The notes beneath the pieces are model-generated. The model ran no database searches. It was not told where the DNA came from and saw only the letters and a program-made list of their open reading frames with translations. Positions 24,441 through 33,208 of a DNA stretch of 64,000 nt are shown here, piece after piece. Every line of letters starts with the position of its first letter. Position 1 is the first letter of the stretch. Position numbers and translations under genes: made by a program. This DNA is from Saccharibacillus soli (lineage in GTDB: Bacteria > Bacillota > Bacilli > Paenibacillales > Paenibacillaceae): contig NIOB01000002.1 of NCBI GenBank assembly GCA_002189105.1, forward strand, positions 372,001-436,000, given 5' to 3'.

Positions 24441-26381
24441 ATGATTAACGGACAATACGCAGGCAACGAGGCGAAAAGTGAAAATCGGCGTTACGACAGG
24501 GAAGATTCCGCAGCTCCGGGGCGGCGTCAGGCCTCCTCCGCACAGTCAAAGCCGCATACAAGCCGCTATATGCCAGGTTTGGATGGGCTGCGTGCGCTGG
24601 CTGTACTGGCCGTTATCGCCTATCATCTGCATACGGAATGGGCGCCTGGTGGACTATTGGGCGTGACGATGTTTTTCGTGCTGTCGGGTTATCTCATTAC
24701 GGACATTTTACTTGCCCAATGGGATCGCTCCGGACGGTTCGACATGAAGGACTTCTGGATTCGCCGTGCCAAGCGGCTGCTTCCGGCGATGCTGACCGTG
24801 GTGCTGTTCACCGTGGTATGGTCGATTCTGTTTGACCACAGCCGACTCCCGGCAATGCTGGGCGATGTTCCGGCTGCGCTGCTCTATTACAGCAACTGGT
24901 GGTCGATCTTCCACCAGGTCTCGTACTTCCAGAGCTTCGGGCCGCTCTCGCCGCTTGGCCATCTCTGGTCGCTGGCGGTGGAGGAACAGTTCTATATCTT
25001 CTGGCCGGTGCTGCTGGGCATTGGTCTGATCCTGGCGCAGAAGAATCGGGGCAAGCTGGCTCTGGTGCTGGCGGGTCTGTCGCTGGCCTCAGCCCTGGCG
25101 ATGGGCATCATGTACCAGCCGGGTGAAGACCCAAGCCGGGTCTACTACGGCACGGATACGCGGCTGTTCTCGCTGCTGATCGGCGCGGCACTGGCGGTTG
25201 TCTGGCCGAGCCGCAAGCTCAAGACGAGCATTTCCAAGTCAGCGACGAAAGTTCTCGACATTACGGCAACGGTCTGCCTGATCGTCATTGCCATCTTGAT
25301 CTTCAAGTCGAATGATTACGGCACCTTCCTCTATCGGGGCGGCATGGTGCTGCTGTCTCTGGCCACGACTATTCTCGTCGCGGCGCTGGCGCACCCGGCC
25401 TGCCGACTGGGCCGGGTATTGGGAGCCAAGCCGCTGCGCTGGATCGGCGCCCGCTCCTATGGGCTGTATCTGTGGCATTATCCCGTCATCGTATTGACAA
25501 CGCCGCTGGTCAACACGGGCGGGCCCAATATGACCCGCATCCTGCTTCAACTGCTGGCCAGCTTCGTGCTGGCGGCACTGTCTTACCGTTACATCGAACA
25601 GCCGGTTCGTACCGGCAAGTTCGGGGAATGGTGGCGCCGCGTCATGCGGGCGCCTGAAGTGGGCCGCAAGCGCAGGTGGATTGCGCTGGGTTCCACAGTG
25701 GGTCTGGTGTTGATTCTGGGACTGGCAATGAAAGGGCTGGCGCCGCCTGCCGAGGCGCAGACGCCTTATGCCGGTACGGATGCACCCAAGGCGAGTGTAT
25801 CGGCCGCCGCTGATAAAGGTCAGGCGTCGCCCAACGCAGGAGCGGACGCCAGTCCGGGTGCGTCGGGAGCCGCAGCAGGAAGTGATTCTGCCAATACTTC
25901 ACTTCCGGCGGGTACCGGAATCGGCATGACGGCGATTGGCGATTCGGTCATGCTGGATATTGAGCCTTACCTGAACGCCGAACTGCCGGGAATCAAGGTG
26001 GACGGCCTGGTGGGAAGGCAGATGTCCCAGGCGCCGGCACTGGTCGATCAATTGGCTGCGCAAGGGTATATTGGCACGACCATCGTCGTCCAACTGGGTA
26101 CCAATGGCTCCTTCACCGATGAACAGCTGGATGAACTGCTGAACAAGCTATCGTCAGCCAAACGAATCATTCTGGTGAATACGCGGGTGCCTCGTCCATG
26201 GCAGAGCGTCGTTAACGATGCCTTGCAGCGTGCGGCAGGCCGCGATGATCGGGTAGAAGTGCTGGACTGGTATTCCGCCAGCGCGGGGCATGACGATTAT
26301 TTTGCCCGCGACGGCGTACATCTGATGCCAGCCGGAGCACGTGCCTATACGAAGCTGCTGGTCGATGCGCTTAAACATTAA
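24441..26381 (+). CDS. OatA-like acyltransferase (AT3 membrane domain plus SGNH domain)
   Basis: A 646-residue two-domain enzyme that O-acylates an extracellular glycan, most likely peptidoglycan. Residues 1-40 are polar cytoplasmic. Residues 44-420 are an Acyltransferase-3 domain with about ten to eleven helices: PGLDGLRALAVLAVIAYH carries the catalytic His, and WSLAVEEQFYIFWPVLL and SYGLYLWHYPVIVL are conserved. A Ala/Ser/Gly-rich linker (about 435-490) leads to an SGNH domain with GDSVMLD (Ser), VVQLGTNG (Asn) and DGVHLMPAG (Asp-His). AAAGGGCAGAGG precedes the ATG. It is a single gene between two terminators. Specificity for acetyl groups is inferred from the family. Confidence 0.88.
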   Translation: MINGQYAGNEAKSENRRYDREDSAAPGRRQASSAQSKPHTSRYMPGLDGLRALAVLAVIAYHLHTEWAPGGLLGVTMFFVLSGYLITDILLAQWDRSGRFDMKDFWIRRAKRLLPAMLTVVLFTVVWSILFDHSRLPAMLGDVPAALLYYSNWWSIFHQVSYFQSFGPLSPLGHLWSLAVEEQFYIFWPVLLGIGLILAQKNRGKLALVLAGLSLASALAMGIMYQPGEDPSRVYYGTDTRLFSLLIGAALAVVWPSRKLKTSISKSATKVLDITATVCLIVIAILIFKSNDYGTFLYRGGMVLLSLATTILVAALAHPACRLGRVLGAKPLRWIGARSYGLYLWHYPVIVLTTPLVNTGGPNMTRILLQLLASFVLAALSYRYIEQPVRTGKFGEWWRRVMRAPEVGRKRRWIALGSTVGLVLILGLAMKGLAPPAEAQTPYAGTDAPKASVSAAADKGQASPNAGADASPGASGAAAGSDSANTSLPAGTGIGMTAIGDSVMLDIEPYLNAELPGIKVDGLVGRQMSQAPALVDQLAAQGYIGTTIVVQLGTNGSFTDEQLDELLNKLSSAKRIILVNTRVPRPWQSVVNDALQRAAGRDDRVEVLDWYSASAGHDDYFARDGVHLMPAGARAYTKLLVDALKH

Positions 26382-26423
26382 CTTGAAGCGTCTGCCCGAC
26401 TTTGGCTGACTTCGCCAAATGCC

Positions 26424-26465
26424 CAAAAGCCCCTTGTTCCGCTCGGCGCGGGACAAGGGGCTTTG
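26424..26465 (+). terminator. Terminator of the OatA-like gene
   Basis: AAAGCCCCTTGTTCCGC pairs with GCGGGACAAGGGGCTTT (one interruption). The trailing T-run is short. Confidence 0.7.
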
Positions 26466-26595
26466 TCGTTCAAGCCGGCGATTCGGGAGGGAGAACGGCT
26501 GGACATTGAGCCAGTCGAACGCTTCCCTTGCCTATCGCCGGGTGATCGGGCGGCTGTATGTTGACAATCAGACAGCCTGCCTGACGTCCCTCACT

Positions 26596-27120
26596 TTAGA
26601 TCTTGGCTCGCTCCTTGTGTCTAAACGGAATGAGAAGCAGAGCGCCCAGAGCAATCAACACGAAGGCCAACAGCGGCTGTTCCATAAAGGTGCGAGTGGT
26701 TAACGCTTCGATGGAGAATACCGCAAAAAACAGCAGGGACAAGACCGTCAGAATGTTGATGGGGATCAACAGCCAGCGGTTGCGTCCGCTGAAGCAGTAG
26801 AATTCAAACAGGCCAACCGCAGGAGCCAGAATGAAGCCCGGCCACATGACGTCCCAGCTGTTAAACAGCATGGATACCTGGCAGACGATGGCTACGGTAA
26901 CCAGCACGCCGCCGGGAATTAACAGTCCGGGTGCCTCACCCCGGGTCATCGAGAAGAACATCCAGTGGAAGAATAAGCCCAATGGTAGGATGAACAGCGA
27001 AGCCCAGAAGTAGCCGAAGATCGTTCCCGAACTCATGCCAGTCCCCTGACCGAGCAGCAGGTAAGCGCCAAGCAGGATCAGCAGGGGGGCCAGAATTGCC
27101 TTTTTGGACATCATCATCAC
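26596..27120 (-). CDS. Small multi-helix membrane protein, unknown function
   Basis: Up to 174 residues with five predicted hydrophobic segments: LAPLLILLGAYLLLGQ, FWASLFILPLGLFFHWMFF, GVLVTVAIVCQVSML, LIPINILTVLSLLFF and LLAFVLIALGALLLIPF. The first segment recalls the LiaI/LiaF-type TM repeat, but I do not make a firm assignment. The beginning reads GTG-ATG-ATG-ATG after TAAGGAG, so the true start is uncertain by up to three codons. It is convergent with the OatA-like gene and divergent from the channel gene. Confidence 0.65.
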   Translation of the reverse strand: MMMMSKKAILAPLLILLGAYLLLGQGTGMSSGTIFGYFWASLFILPLGLFFHWMFFSMTRGEAPGLLIPGGVLVTVAIVCQVSMLFNSWDVMWPGFILAPAVGLFEFYCFSGRNRWLLIPINILTVLSLLFFAVFSIEALTTRTFMEQPLLAFVLIALGALLLIPFRHKERAKI

Positions 27121-27303
27121 TCCTTAATAAAATAGATAGAAGGAAAACGGGGAAATACACATCCGTAAGCCGACAATAAACGCTCTTGTGTTCACTATAC
27201 GCGTGAAACGCCAGCTGTGCCTCATGCAGCGGGTTGAAATGAAATCAGTCCCAAGACCGATTTACAGACCCTTCAAATCCAGAGGAGAAAGCGAGGCCCA
27301 ACC

Positions 27304-27660
27304 ATGATTTCGTTTCTGCTGACGCTCAAGCGTCTGATCGGAGGCATCTTCCGGGCATTTCGTTCCAAGAATTTTCAGGCTTTGTTTGTACTTACGCTGT
27401 TGTTCCTGCTGTCCGGCACCATTTTTTACGTGAACGAAGAAGGACTTTCGATTGTGGATGCCTTATATTTTTGCGTGATGACGTTGAGTACGGTAGGCCA
27501 TCCTGACTTCGTACCCGCAACTCATCTGGGCAAGATCTTTACCATCGCTTATGTGCTGTCGGGTACAGGCATCTTTATCGCACTGATCCTCCATATTGCA
27601 TACGCCATTTTCAAGGAAAAACGACGTGAAGAACTCAAGGAAGAGGGGGAAGAAGCATGA
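27304..27660 (+). CDS. Two-helix potassium-channel-like protein
   Basis: A 118-residue protein of the Ion_trans_2 type: TM1 FVLTLLFLLSGTIFYV, pore helix IVDALYFCVMTLSTVG, TM2 FTIAYVLSGTGIFIALILHIAYAIF and a charged tail. The usual filter TVGYGD reads TVGHPD here, so K+ selectivity is not guaranteed. There is no RCK or ligand domain. Its last four bases overlap the start of pcp (ATGA), coupling the two genes. GAGGAGAAAGCGAGG lies upstream of the ATG. Confidence 0.8.
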   Translation: MISFLLTLKRLIGGIFRAFRSKNFQALFVLTLLFLLSGTIFYVNEEGLSIVDALYFCVMTLSTVGHPDFVPATHLGKIFTIAYVLSGTGIFIALILHIAYAIFKEKRREELKEEGEEA

Positions 27661-28319
27661 ATATTTTGATTTCCGGCTTTGAACCGTTTGGCGATTCGCC
27701 GATTAATCCAACAGAAGAGTTAATGGAGCAGGTGCTGAGGGAGCCGTTTGCGGAAGAAGGGGTGCAGCTGCATACGCTTCTTCTTCCCGTTCGTTATGAA
27801 GCGTGTGCTGAGGCGCTGCTTGCGGAAGTGCGCCGCCTGAAGCCTGACGCGGTCATCGCCTGTGGACTGGCAGCAGGGCGGACGGCGATTACGCCGGAGC
27901 GGATCGCCATTAACGTCAAGGACACGGAGAGTTACGCGGACAATGGGGGGCGCACGCCGAGGGATGAACCGATTCGAGCTGGAGGGCCGGATGGTTTGTT
28001 TGCCACGCTGCCGATTCGTCGTATGGTGGAAGCACTGCGAGCCGCAGGGATTCCGTCTGCTGTATCGAACACCGCTGGAACGTATATCTGTAACAATACG
28101 ATGTATGCGCTGCTTGATGAGCTGAGCCAGCAGGGTTCGACGACCCTTGCCGGATTTGTTCATTTTCCCGCTTCGTCCAGACTTGCTGCGCAAAAACCTT
28201 CCCTGCCCTCACTGCCGCAGGACACATTATTTGAGGCGCTGCACATTCTGGTGAAGGTGACGGTGGAGGCCATCAGGGAGAAGCAAGCCGTTCAGGATGT
28301 CAATCAAAAGACCTGGTAA
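27657..28319 (+). CDS. pcp: Pyroglutamyl-peptidase I
   Basis: Cytoplasmic cysteine peptidase (family C15) that removes N-terminal pyroglutamate. The 220-residue product has the start ILISGFEPFGDSPINP and the triad Glu81 (ITPERIAIN), Cys145 (GTYICNNTMY) and His169 (AGFVHFP), at the expected family spacing. It is coupled to the upstream channel-like gene by a 4-bp overlap, an unexplained pairing. Confidence 0.94.
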   Translation: MNILISGFEPFGDSPINPTEELMEQVLREPFAEEGVQLHTLLLPVRYEACAEALLAEVRRLKPDAVIACGLAAGRTAITPERIAINVKDTESYADNGGRTPRDEPIRAGGPDGLFATLPIRRMVEALRAAGIPSAVSNTAGTYICNNTMYALLDELSQQGSTTLAGFVHFPASSRLAAQKPSLPSLPQDTLFEALHILVKVTVEAIREKQAVQDVNQKTW

Positions 28320-28686
28320 GTCAATCAAACGAATCTTCAAAATGTAGGTATTTTAGCATATGGCCTACCGATTGAAGGTGTATAAAGTCTAATAGATTCA
28401 ATAGTGCCAAATAACTTGCTTTATCTGGATTTTACGGATGAATCAAGTTTTTTTGCTATCCTCTGTTACAAAGAGAGAAGAAGAGGGTAAGAAATGCAGG
28501 ATAAGGGCGTCTCTTCCTTCTCTTTATTCAGATGGAGACAACAGCGTTTAAGCCAAACGAAATGAGCGGCTTGGACGTTCTACTTATACAGGTTGTTGGC
28601 TGGATGCGTTAACAGGATTGCACCGTGCAAGTGATATTCGGCTGAACACTTCTTGAATCTTTCAACCGGGAAAGGCGGATGTTTCC
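28320..28686. other. Intergenic gap pcp to hypothetical gene
   Basis: AT-rich 367 bp. A weak inverted repeat GTAGG/CCTAC at 28344-28368 is the only structure seen. No coding ORF or clear promoter. Confidence 0.4.
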
Positions 28687-29253
28687 ATGAGCAGCATACA
28701 AGGCAGAGCAAGTTCTGTATCTTCGATTGGTGGGCTGTCGGCTCTGAATACTTCTTACACGCCGAGCAGACACGGAAAAGCTCCTCTTGAACAGAGAAAA
28801 ATGAGTCTTGAAGCGGAATTGTCCCGTGTGCTACAGCTTCCGACATCCGTGGCTGACCGCGATCAGCGGGCTTTGCGTATTCGTCGGCATATTGCGCTGC
28901 TGGAGCGGCATATTGCGCTCATCGACGCCGCCAATGGCGAACGGGCAGAATTCACCGTTCAGGGGCGCGAAGAACGTGATCCCGATGCGCAGCAGCAGGA
29001 ACAACCCAAATTTGTGCTGCCTGATGAAGAATCGGACACGCCAACCGCTTCGCAGCCCGTCCAACAGACAGCAGGGCGCAAAGCACCTCCACTGGGGAGC
29101 GACAATTATGCTCGTCCAGCGCTCAATCCACTTGATTTTCCGGGTTCGCTGTACTCGCCTCCAACGGCGCCGGGTACGGTACAGCCGTGGGAGACTCGGC
29201 CAGAACCAACAAGAGCGGCCAAGCTTGGACGCAATTTTGATGTCAGTGTATAA
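28687..29253 (+). CDS. Hypothetical protein, coiled-coil plus disordered tail
   Basis: A 188-residue soluble protein I do not recognise. The Ser-rich N-terminus (MSSIQGRASSVSSIGG) is followed by a likely helical coiled coil (about residues 35-82, EAELSRVLQL to RHIALLERHIALIDAANG). After that comes a long Pro/Gln/Glu-rich disordered tail ending in AKLGRNFDVSV. AAAGGCGG lies upstream of the ATG. There is no signal peptide or membrane segment. It is transcribed alone and a terminator follows at 29358. Confidence 0.65.
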   Translation: MSSIQGRASSVSSIGGLSALNTSYTPSRHGKAPLEQRKMSLEAELSRVLQLPTSVADRDQRALRIRRHIALLERHIALIDAANGERAEFTVQGREERDPDAQQQEQPKFVLPDEESDTPTASQPVQQTAGRKAPPLGSDNYARPALNPLDFPGSLYSPPTAPGTVQPWETRPEPTRAAKLGRNFDVSV

Positions 29254-29357
29254 CCCGTCGGAGAAATGATCAAGCGGGGCAGTCTATGGACGGCCCTTCT
29301 TGCTTATGATTTCTCTTGATTATTATCTAAGCGCACAAGTAAACTCACAAGTGCTGC

Positions 29358-29401
29358 AAGCCCTCCCTACTCGGCATCCACCGGGTGAGGAGGGCTTTTT
29401 C
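29358..29401 (+). terminator. Terminator after the hypothetical gene
   Basis: AAGCCCTCC pairs with GGAGGGCTT, a smaller CTCGG/CCGGG stem lies inside, and five T follow. Confidence 0.8.
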
Positions 29402-29470
29402 GTATGGACGCTTCTCTTTTCGATTCAGTAAAGGTCAGGATCTGCGGATTTTGGCTATTTTTGCGTTTTT

Positions 29471-29498
29471 GGCAACTTTTCTTCATCTGGCAGGGTCA
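29471..29498 (+). promoter_or_regulatory. Possible autoregulated ECF promoter
   Basis: GGCAACTTTT with the typical AAC core is followed 17 bp after AAC by GGTC, resembling ECF -35/-10 pairs. It lies 30 bp before the ECF sigma gene. Only the core bases match, so it is tentative. Confidence 0.35.
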
Positions 29499-29526
29499 GT
29501 TTGGATAGAAGAGAAGGAGGGGCGGT

Positions 29527-30066
29527 ATGGCGCAGGATAGCATAGAAACAGCCGCCATGAACGAAGGCGATCTTAGATCCATCATGGAACGGTATGGGGA
29601 GGATGTGTGGAACTATCTCTATATCATGACCCGCAAGCACGAGCTGGCTGACGACCTGACCCAGGAAACGTTTATCCGGGCACATCGGCACCTTGGCTCT
29701 TATCGAGGCGAAGCCTCCATGAAGACCTGGCTGCTGCGAATTGCACGGAATCGCTGGTATTCGTATCGCCGGCTGGCTTTTGTACGCAAGGTGACGCTGC
29801 CTGGACATCTGCCCGAACCCCAATCGTGGGAGTCGGCGGAAGAAACTTTTCTAAACGATGAGCTGGCGAGCGAGGTCTGGCGCATTGTGATGCGACTTCC
29901 CTTGAAATATCGGGAGATTCTAATGCTGCGGGCACACTATGAATTATCGATGGAGGAGCTGGCTCACGCGCTGAACATTTCCTTATCAGCGGCGAAAACG
30001 AGGCTCCAGCGGGCGCGCAGACAGGCGGCTGAGTTATGGGAGAAAGAGCGGGAGGGAAGAGGATGA
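29527..30066 (+). CDS. ECF-type RNA polymerase sigma factor
   Basis: A 179-residue group IV sigma factor. Region 2 is at about 20-88 (YLYIMTRKHELADDLTQETFIRAHRHL, TWLLRIARNRWYSYRR) and region 4 at about 118-172 (LPLKYREILMLRAHYELSMEELAHALNISLSAAKTRLQRARRQ). GAAGGAGGGG precedes the ATG. The stop overlaps the start of the next gene by 4 bp, the usual sigma/anti-sigma layout. The signal sensed is unknown. Confidence 0.93.
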   Translation: MAQDSIETAAMNEGDLRSIMERYGEDVWNYLYIMTRKHELADDLTQETFIRAHRHLGSYRGEASMKTWLLRIARNRWYSYRRLAFVRKVTLPGHLPEPQSWESAEETFLNDELASEVWRIVMRLPLKYREILMLRAHYELSMEELAHALNISLSAAKTRLQRARRQAAELWEKEREGRG

Positions 30067-31127
30067 GGAAAGATAGCGATTGGGAAAAAGAACTGAAGCA
30101 GAAGCCTTTTCGCCGCAGTTCGTTTACCCCGCAGATGATGCGCCAGGTGGAGCAGGAGCTGGAGAAGCGTCGGCCCAGCCGCACCTCGTTATGGGGACGC
30201 GCCGCAGGCATCACGGCACTTGGGCTGATGCTGATCGCAGGCGGGGCGGCTCTGGAACGCAGTGAATGGCTGAACGGGTTGGGGCTAGGCAGCGCTCCAT
30301 TCGCCAAGGCTCCGCTGGATGTGGAGCAGTCGGGAGAGGCTGGAACAAGTCCAGCGCCGCAGAAGCCTGAAGTTGCGTTCCCGCTGAAGAACGAAAACGG
30401 CGAAACGGCAGGTTCGGTGTCGATCCCTCTAAGCGTTGTAGAAGCTAAGCTTGCAATCGGCCAACCCGAGAACGACTCTATTCCCGATGTTCCCCAGATG
30501 ACGTTCGCCCTGACAGCAAACGAAGCTCAATCTCTTCAGGCTGTTCTGATGCATCGTCCTGATGATGGGACAGGTTATGTGCTGTTGGTTCCGAGAGCGT
30601 GGAAAGTTCAGCAGTCCTGGATCGGAGCAACCGGATCTGTGGGTGTGGACTTCGTGAATCCAGACAAGCCGGGAGACCCCACCATGCAGGACCCGGGTAG
30701 TCCGGGAGAACGGCTTCTCTACCGAGAAACCTTTAGCGGTGGTGATGTGGCAGCCAGAATCGGTACGTATTTCCCGGATCACAAAGCTTGGGCGGAAGAG
30801 CAGGGATACGGCGTCTTATCCTATGCAGGTGTACAGTTTCGCTCGCTCTACGTGAACGAAGGAGATGAAACCGGATTTTCCCGTTATGATTGGACACAGC
30901 AGGGCAAAGGTACCGTCGTCAGCGGAGCGGCGTATTATTCGCAGAAGTCGAACAATTATACATTCCGCAAATTGGAAATGTCGCTGGAAGGAACGGCCTA
31001 CACCCAAACAGCTGATGTCATCCTGCGATTCTTCGAGGCCAACGAAGGCGCGCAGAAGGTCGAAGCGTCCAAGCCAAAGCCAATGAACTCCATATCGAAT
31101 TCGCAAACTGAAGAAATGAATCCCTAG
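30063..31127 (+). CDS. Probable membrane-bound anti-sigma factor
   Basis: A 354-residue protein coupled to the ECF sigma gene by an ATGA overlap. Residues 1-50 are charged and cytoplasmic. One helix (about 52-70, AAGITALGLMLIAGGAAL) crosses the membrane. The rest (ALTANEAQSLQAVLM, GYVLLVPRAWKVQQSWIGATGSVGVDF and onward) is extracellular and may be a DUF4850-like domain, though I am not certain. No ZAS zinc motif (HxxxCxxC) is present, so the sigma-binding mode must differ. The start at 30063 was chosen over a frame extension nine codons upstream. Confidence 0.75.
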   Translation: MRKDSDWEKELKQKPFRRSSFTPQMMRQVEQELEKRRPSRTSLWGRAAGITALGLMLIAGGAALERSEWLNGLGLGSAPFAKAPLDVEQSGEAGTSPAPQKPEVAFPLKNENGETAGSVSIPLSVVEAKLAIGQPENDSIPDVPQMTFALTANEAQSLQAVLMHRPDDGTGYVLLVPRAWKVQQSWIGATGSVGVDFVNPDKPGDPTMQDPGSPGERLLYRETFSGGDVAARIGTYFPDHKAWAEEQGYGVLSYAGVQFRSLYVNEGDETGFSRYDWTQQGKGTVVSGAAYYSQKSNNYTFRKLEMSLEGTAYTQTADVILRFFEANEGAQKVEASKPKPMNSISNSQTEEMNP

Positions 31128-31146
31128 GGCGTACACGGTCTAGTCA

Positions 31147-31175
31147 AAAGCAGAGGCTTATTGCCGCTGCTTTTT
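31147..31175 (+). terminator. Terminator of the sigma/anti-sigma operon
   Basis: AAAGCAG.GGC pairs with GCC.CTGCTTT around TTATT, followed by a T-run. Confidence 0.65.
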
Positions 31176-31247
31176 CTTCGATTTGCAACCGCTTCCCATA
31201 TTGCGTACATTAGAGCGGAGAACGATCAATCGACGAGGAGGCACATC

Positions 31248-32231
31248 ATGAATTACAGACAGCTTGGCGGTACGGATTTGCGGATCAGCGAGGTTAGCTT
31301 TGGGACTTGGGCGATTGGCGGGGACTGGGGCAATTCCAGTGACGAAGAGGCGCTTCGTGGCCTGCATCGGGCCATGGAAGAAGGCGTCAACTTCTTCGAT
31401 ACAGCGGATGTCTATGGTGGAGGCCATGCAGAGAAGCTGCTGGCCCAGGCCACGCGTGGGCGTGAAGACGAGATTTATATCGCCACCAAATTCTGCCGGG
31501 CAGGAGATATTCATGATCCGGCAACCTACTCGGAAGAATCGGTGCGGCGCTACTGTGAGGACAGCCTCAAGCGGCTGAACCGGGAGCGTATCGATCTGTA
31601 TCAGATCCATTGTCCGCCTACGGCAATCCTGCAGGATGGAGCCGTGTTTGGAGTCCTGGACAAACTCAAGGCAGAAGGCAAGATTCGCCACTATGGCGTG
31701 AGCGTCGAGACGGTGGAACAAGGTCTATTATGCCTGGAGGTACCGGGAGTCAGTGCGCTTCAGATTATCTTCAACCTGCTCCGGCAGACGGCCAATGACC
31801 AACTGCTGCCGCAGGCTCAGGCGAAAGGCAAGGGAATCCTCGTACGTCTGCCGCTGGCCAGCGGGCTGCTCACAGGCAAATTCACGCAGGAAAGTACCTT
31901 TGCCGCCAACGATCATCGAAATTTTAATGCCAATGGGGAGCAGTTTAATGTAGGGGAGACGTTTGCCGGTCTGCCTTTTGAAAAAGGGGTGGCATTAGCG
32001 GACGAGCTAAAATGGATCGCCGAGGGGCGCGAAGATATGGCTCGTGCTTCGATGCGCTGGATTCTGGATCAGGCAGGCGTCAGCACGATCATTCCCGGCT
32101 TCAAAAACGTTCGTCAGGTCGAAGACAATCTGGGTGCTGCTCAGGTACGCGGCTTCTCCAGCGAAGAGAATCAGCGGTTAGCTCAATTTTACCGGGAACA
32201 GGTTGTACCTCATGTCCGTGGAGAAATCTGA
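31248..32231 (+). CDS. Aldo/keto reductase
   Basis: A 327-residue NADPH-dependent reductase. Asp and Tyr are in FFDTADVYGGGHAEKLL, Lys in ATKFCRAG and His in LYQIHCPP. The C-terminal IIPGFKNVRQVEDNLGAA is the cofactor-binding end typical of the YhdN/YajO group. The ATG at 31248 has GAGGAGG about 7 bp upstream; a 29-codon upstream extension is rejected. It is paralogous to the partial enzyme at the window start. It precedes a nitroreductase that has its own promoter. Confidence 0.93.
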   Translation: MNYRQLGGTDLRISEVSFGTWAIGGDWGNSSDEEALRGLHRAMEEGVNFFDTADVYGGGHAEKLLAQATRGREDEIYIATKFCRAGDIHDPATYSEESVRRYCEDSLKRLNRERIDLYQIHCPPTAILQDGAVFGVLDKLKAEGKIRHYGVSVETVEQGLLCLEVPGVSALQIIFNLLRQTANDQLLPQAQAKGKGILVRLPLASGLLTGKFTQESTFAANDHRNFNANGEQFNVGETFAGLPFEKGVALADELKWIAEGREDMARASMRWILDQAGVSTIIPGFKNVRQVEDNLGAAQVRGFSSEENQRLAQFYREQVVPHVRGEI

Positions 32232-32304
32232 GCCTTGACCGATGGGAAATGAAGCGGTGGGAACGAAGCTGCAATGGGTACGCCCCGCTCTTGTTAGTCC
32301 TGGG

Positions 32305-32333
32305 TTGACCGACTAACGCAAAAGGATTAGAAT
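32305..32333 (+). promoter_or_regulatory. Promoter of the nitroreductase, with operator-like repeats
   Basis: TTGACC, 17-bp spacer, TAGAAT. GTTAGTC/GACTAAC flank the -35, and TAATTA repeats at 32341-32360 lie just downstream, suggesting repressor control. Confidence 0.65.
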
Positions 32334-32410
32334 AGATCGGTAATTAAAAGTAACTAATTATTGATTTGTCTCTTACATTTTGCGCATAGACGGAAGGATG
32401 AAGGTAAGGA

Positions 32411-33076
32411 ATGAGCAGCGAAACCAAACGACAAGAGATTCTGGACGCGTATCGCTTCAGACATGCAGCGAAGGCGTTCGACCCGGAGCGGAAGATTCCA
32501 GCGGAAGAATTTGATTTTATTCTGGAAACGGGGCGGCTGTCGCCAAGTTCCATTGGCCTGGAGCCTTGGAAATTCGTTGTTGTACAGAATCCGGAGCTGC
32601 GCGAGAAGATTCGTGAAGTCTCCTGGGGAGCGCAAGGACAGCTCCCTACAGCCAGTCATTTCGTGGTCATCCTCGCACGCCGCGACGTGCGTTACGACTC
32701 GCCAAGTCTGGCGAAACATATGCTGGAGGTCAAGGGTTACCCGCAGGAGCTGGTTGACCGCATGACAGGGGAGTTCTATAAGTCATTCCAGGAACAGGAC
32801 TTCGACCTGCGCGACGAGCGCAGTCTGTTCGACTGGTCCTCGAAACAGACCTATATCGTACTGGGCAATATGATGACAGCTGCCGCAGAGATCGGCATTG
32901 ATTCCTGTCCGATTGAAGGCTTCCACCGTGTGAAGCTGGATGCTGTGCTGGAAGAAGCGGGTCTGCTGGAAGATGGAGCATACAGCGCAAGCGTGATGGT
33001 GGCCTTTGGCTACCGTGCCAAGGAACCTCGGCCTCAGACGCGCCGCACGATGGAAGACGTCGTGCGCTGGGTATAA
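32411..33076 (+). CDS. NAD(P)H-dependent nitroreductase (NfsB/YdgI type)
   Basis: A 221-residue flavin oxidoreductase. RFRHAAKAFDPERKI carries the FMN phosphate-binding Arg. LSPSSIGLEPWKFVVVQNP and the late GIDSCPIEGFHRVKLDAVL with VMVAFGYR are typical of oxygen-insensitive nitroreductases. Likely substrates are quinones or nitroaromatics, acting in the cytoplasm. GGAAGGATGAAGGTAAGG lies before the ATG. A strong terminator follows at 33113. Confidence 0.92.
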   Translation: MSSETKRQEILDAYRFRHAAKAFDPERKIPAEEFDFILETGRLSPSSIGLEPWKFVVVQNPELREKIREVSWGAQGQLPTASHFVVILARRDVRYDSPSLAKHMLEVKGYPQELVDRMTGEFYKSFQEQDFDLRDERSLFDWSSKQTYIVLGNMMTAAAEIGIDSCPIEGFHRVKLDAVLEEAGLLEDGAYSASVMVAFGYRAKEPRPQTRRTMEDVVRWV

Positions 33077-33112
33077 ACCGAGCCGCCTCGGATGCAGGCG
33101 AGAATGGCTGGG

Positions 33113-33153
33113 AAGACCGCTAACGGAATGGATGTCCGTTAGCGGTCTTTTTG
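33113..33153 (+). terminator. Terminator of the nitroreductase gene
   Basis: AAGACCGCTAACGGA pairs with TCCGTTAGCGGTCTT, followed by five T. It lies between convergent genes. Confidence 0.92.
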
Positions 33154-33208
33154 CGTTGGCGTACCGCGTTCGCCTGCCGGATTTGCGTTTGCCCTGCGGC
33201 TGAATCAA

